Assembly (NCBI GenBank): GCA_945896925.1
Contig: CAMDEV010000004.1
Span: forward strand, 1 to 39,715
Reading direction: 5' to 3'
Origin: Auritidibacter sp. Marseille-P8566
GTDB taxonomy: Bacteria; Actinomycetota; Actinomycetes; Actinomycetales; Microbacteriaceae
DNA: 39,715 nt
The first letter of the stretch is position 1, and each line of letters starts with the position of its first letter. The notes beneath the pieces are model-generated. The model had not been told where the DNA came from. It worked only from the letters and a program-made list of their open reading frames with translations, and searched no databases. Shown here piece by piece: positions 38,877-39,715 of the stretch. The translations under genes and the position numbers were made by a program.

Positions 38877-39665
38877 TTATAAGGTCAGGTGCTTTAGAAA
38901 ACGGGCGATGCCAGAGAACTCATCAACGTCTAGGCTGGCTCCACCAACCAAAACTCCGTCAACTTCAGGGCTTTTCAGGAAACCAGCAACGTTAGCTGCC
39001 TTTACTGAGCCACCGTAGAGAATCCTTGTTGATTGGGCCAAATCAGCGCTAAAAGCCTCTGAAATAGCCTCTCTAATATTCAAAGCGACATTTGCGGCCT
39101 GTTCCGGGGTAGCAATCTGGCCGGTGCCAATAGCCCAAACAGGCTCATAGGCAACGATGAATTCGCCTAGCTTTTCATGGCCCGCTAGAGCTGCCAGAAT
39201 CTGTCTAACTGGGACTGCGGAAGGGCCCTCAGATTCCAACTCCTCTAGGGTCTCACCTACACAGATCACCGGGGTTAGACCGTGCTTGAAGGCAGCAGAC
39301 ACTTTAGCTTGGATAACTTCATCAGTCTCGCTGTGGTAAGAACGTCGCTCTGAGTGCCCAACCAAAACATATTTGGCGTCTAGTTTCTTCAGGAATGCAC
39401 CTGAGATTTCACCGGTGTATGCACCCGAATCAAACTTGCTTAGGTCCTGTGCACCTAGCTTGATTTCGAATTTCTCTGCATCAATTAAAGTCTGAACGCT
39501 TCTTAGATCGGTGAAGGGTGGGAAAACTGCCACTTCAGTCTTGGAGTAATCGTGATTAGCATCACTGAGTGTCCAAGCCAGCTTCTGAACCAATGCAATT
39601 GCTTGCTGGTGATCAAGGTTCATTTTCCAGTTACCCGCAATAAACGGAATACGCTCAATACTCAT
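38877..39665 (-). CDS. tpiA: Triosephosphate isomerase
   Basis: FIAGNWKMNLDHQQA, VLVGHSERRSYHSETDEVIQAKV, VAYEPVWAIGTGQIATPEQA, ILYGGSVKAANVAGFLKSPEVDGVLVGGASLD. Confidence 0.98.
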   Translation of the reverse strand: MSIERIPFIAGNWKMNLDHQQAIALVQKLAWTLSDANHDYSKTEVAVFPPFTDLRSVQTLIDAEKFEIKLGAQDLSKFDSGAYTGEISGAFLKKLDAKYVLVGHSERRSYHSETDEVIQAKVSAAFKHGLTPVICVGETLEELESEGPSAVPVRQILAALAGHEKLGEFIVAYEPVWAIGTGQIATPEQAANVALNIREAISEAFSADLAQSTRILYGGSVKAANVAGFLKSPEVDGVLVGGASLDVDEFSGIARFLKHLTL

Positions 39666-39715
39666 CGCAATACTTCCAAACCAGGCATAGCCTTACCTTC
39701 TAAGAACTCGAGGCT
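39662..39715 (-). CDS. pgk: Phosphoglycerate kinase, C-terminal fragment (truncated by window end)
   Basis: Manual minus-strand translation ...SLEFLEGKAMPGLEVLR*, the typical Pgk C-terminus; ATGA overlap with the tpiA start. Confidence 0.85.
   Translation of the reverse strand, partial: SLEFLEGKAMPGLEVLR

Noticed and set aside
1-39715. CRISPR arrays, transposons, prophage, toxin-antitoxin or biosynthetic cluster
   Set aside because: Read for regularly spaced repeats, transposase/integrase motifs and small paired ORFs; none found. The window is essentially housekeeping chromosome.

Overview
The window looks like a contiguous, gene-dense, low/mid-GC actinobacterial chromosome segment. Gene order and content suggest Microbacteriaceae or a related aquatic lineage; this is inferred from synteny and was not searched. 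About 44 protein-coding genes, one tRNA-Leu(GAG) and three clear hairpin terminators are supported. The main blocks are: (i) trmI - FKBP - pafB - pafC - small ORF - tatA - tatC - helY; (ii) PAC2 / uppP / tRNA-Leu / Sir2 / phosphatase / glycosyltransferase / hydrolase / exonuclease; (iii) rpmE2, orphan ABC ATPase, serB, fabI, fabG, DUF3099, SURF1; (iv) a microbial rhodopsin downstream of an ABC-F gene; (v) bioY and the SUF cluster (sufB-sufD-Rieske-sufC-sufT); (vi) ctaA - photolyase / ctaB; (vii) the pentose-phosphate operon tkt-tal-pgi-zwf-opcA-pgl; (viii) rbpA-secG-tpiA-pgk. I see no CRISPR array, transposon, prophage or clearly novel multi-gene system. The observations most worth a second look are the proteorhodopsin-like (not classic actinorhodopsin-like) rhodopsin with a His-to-Gln change in helix B, the apparent absence of the whole Pup-proteasome gene block between trmI and FKBP-pafBC, and five convergent gene pairs that each overlap by exactly 4 nt at their stop codons.
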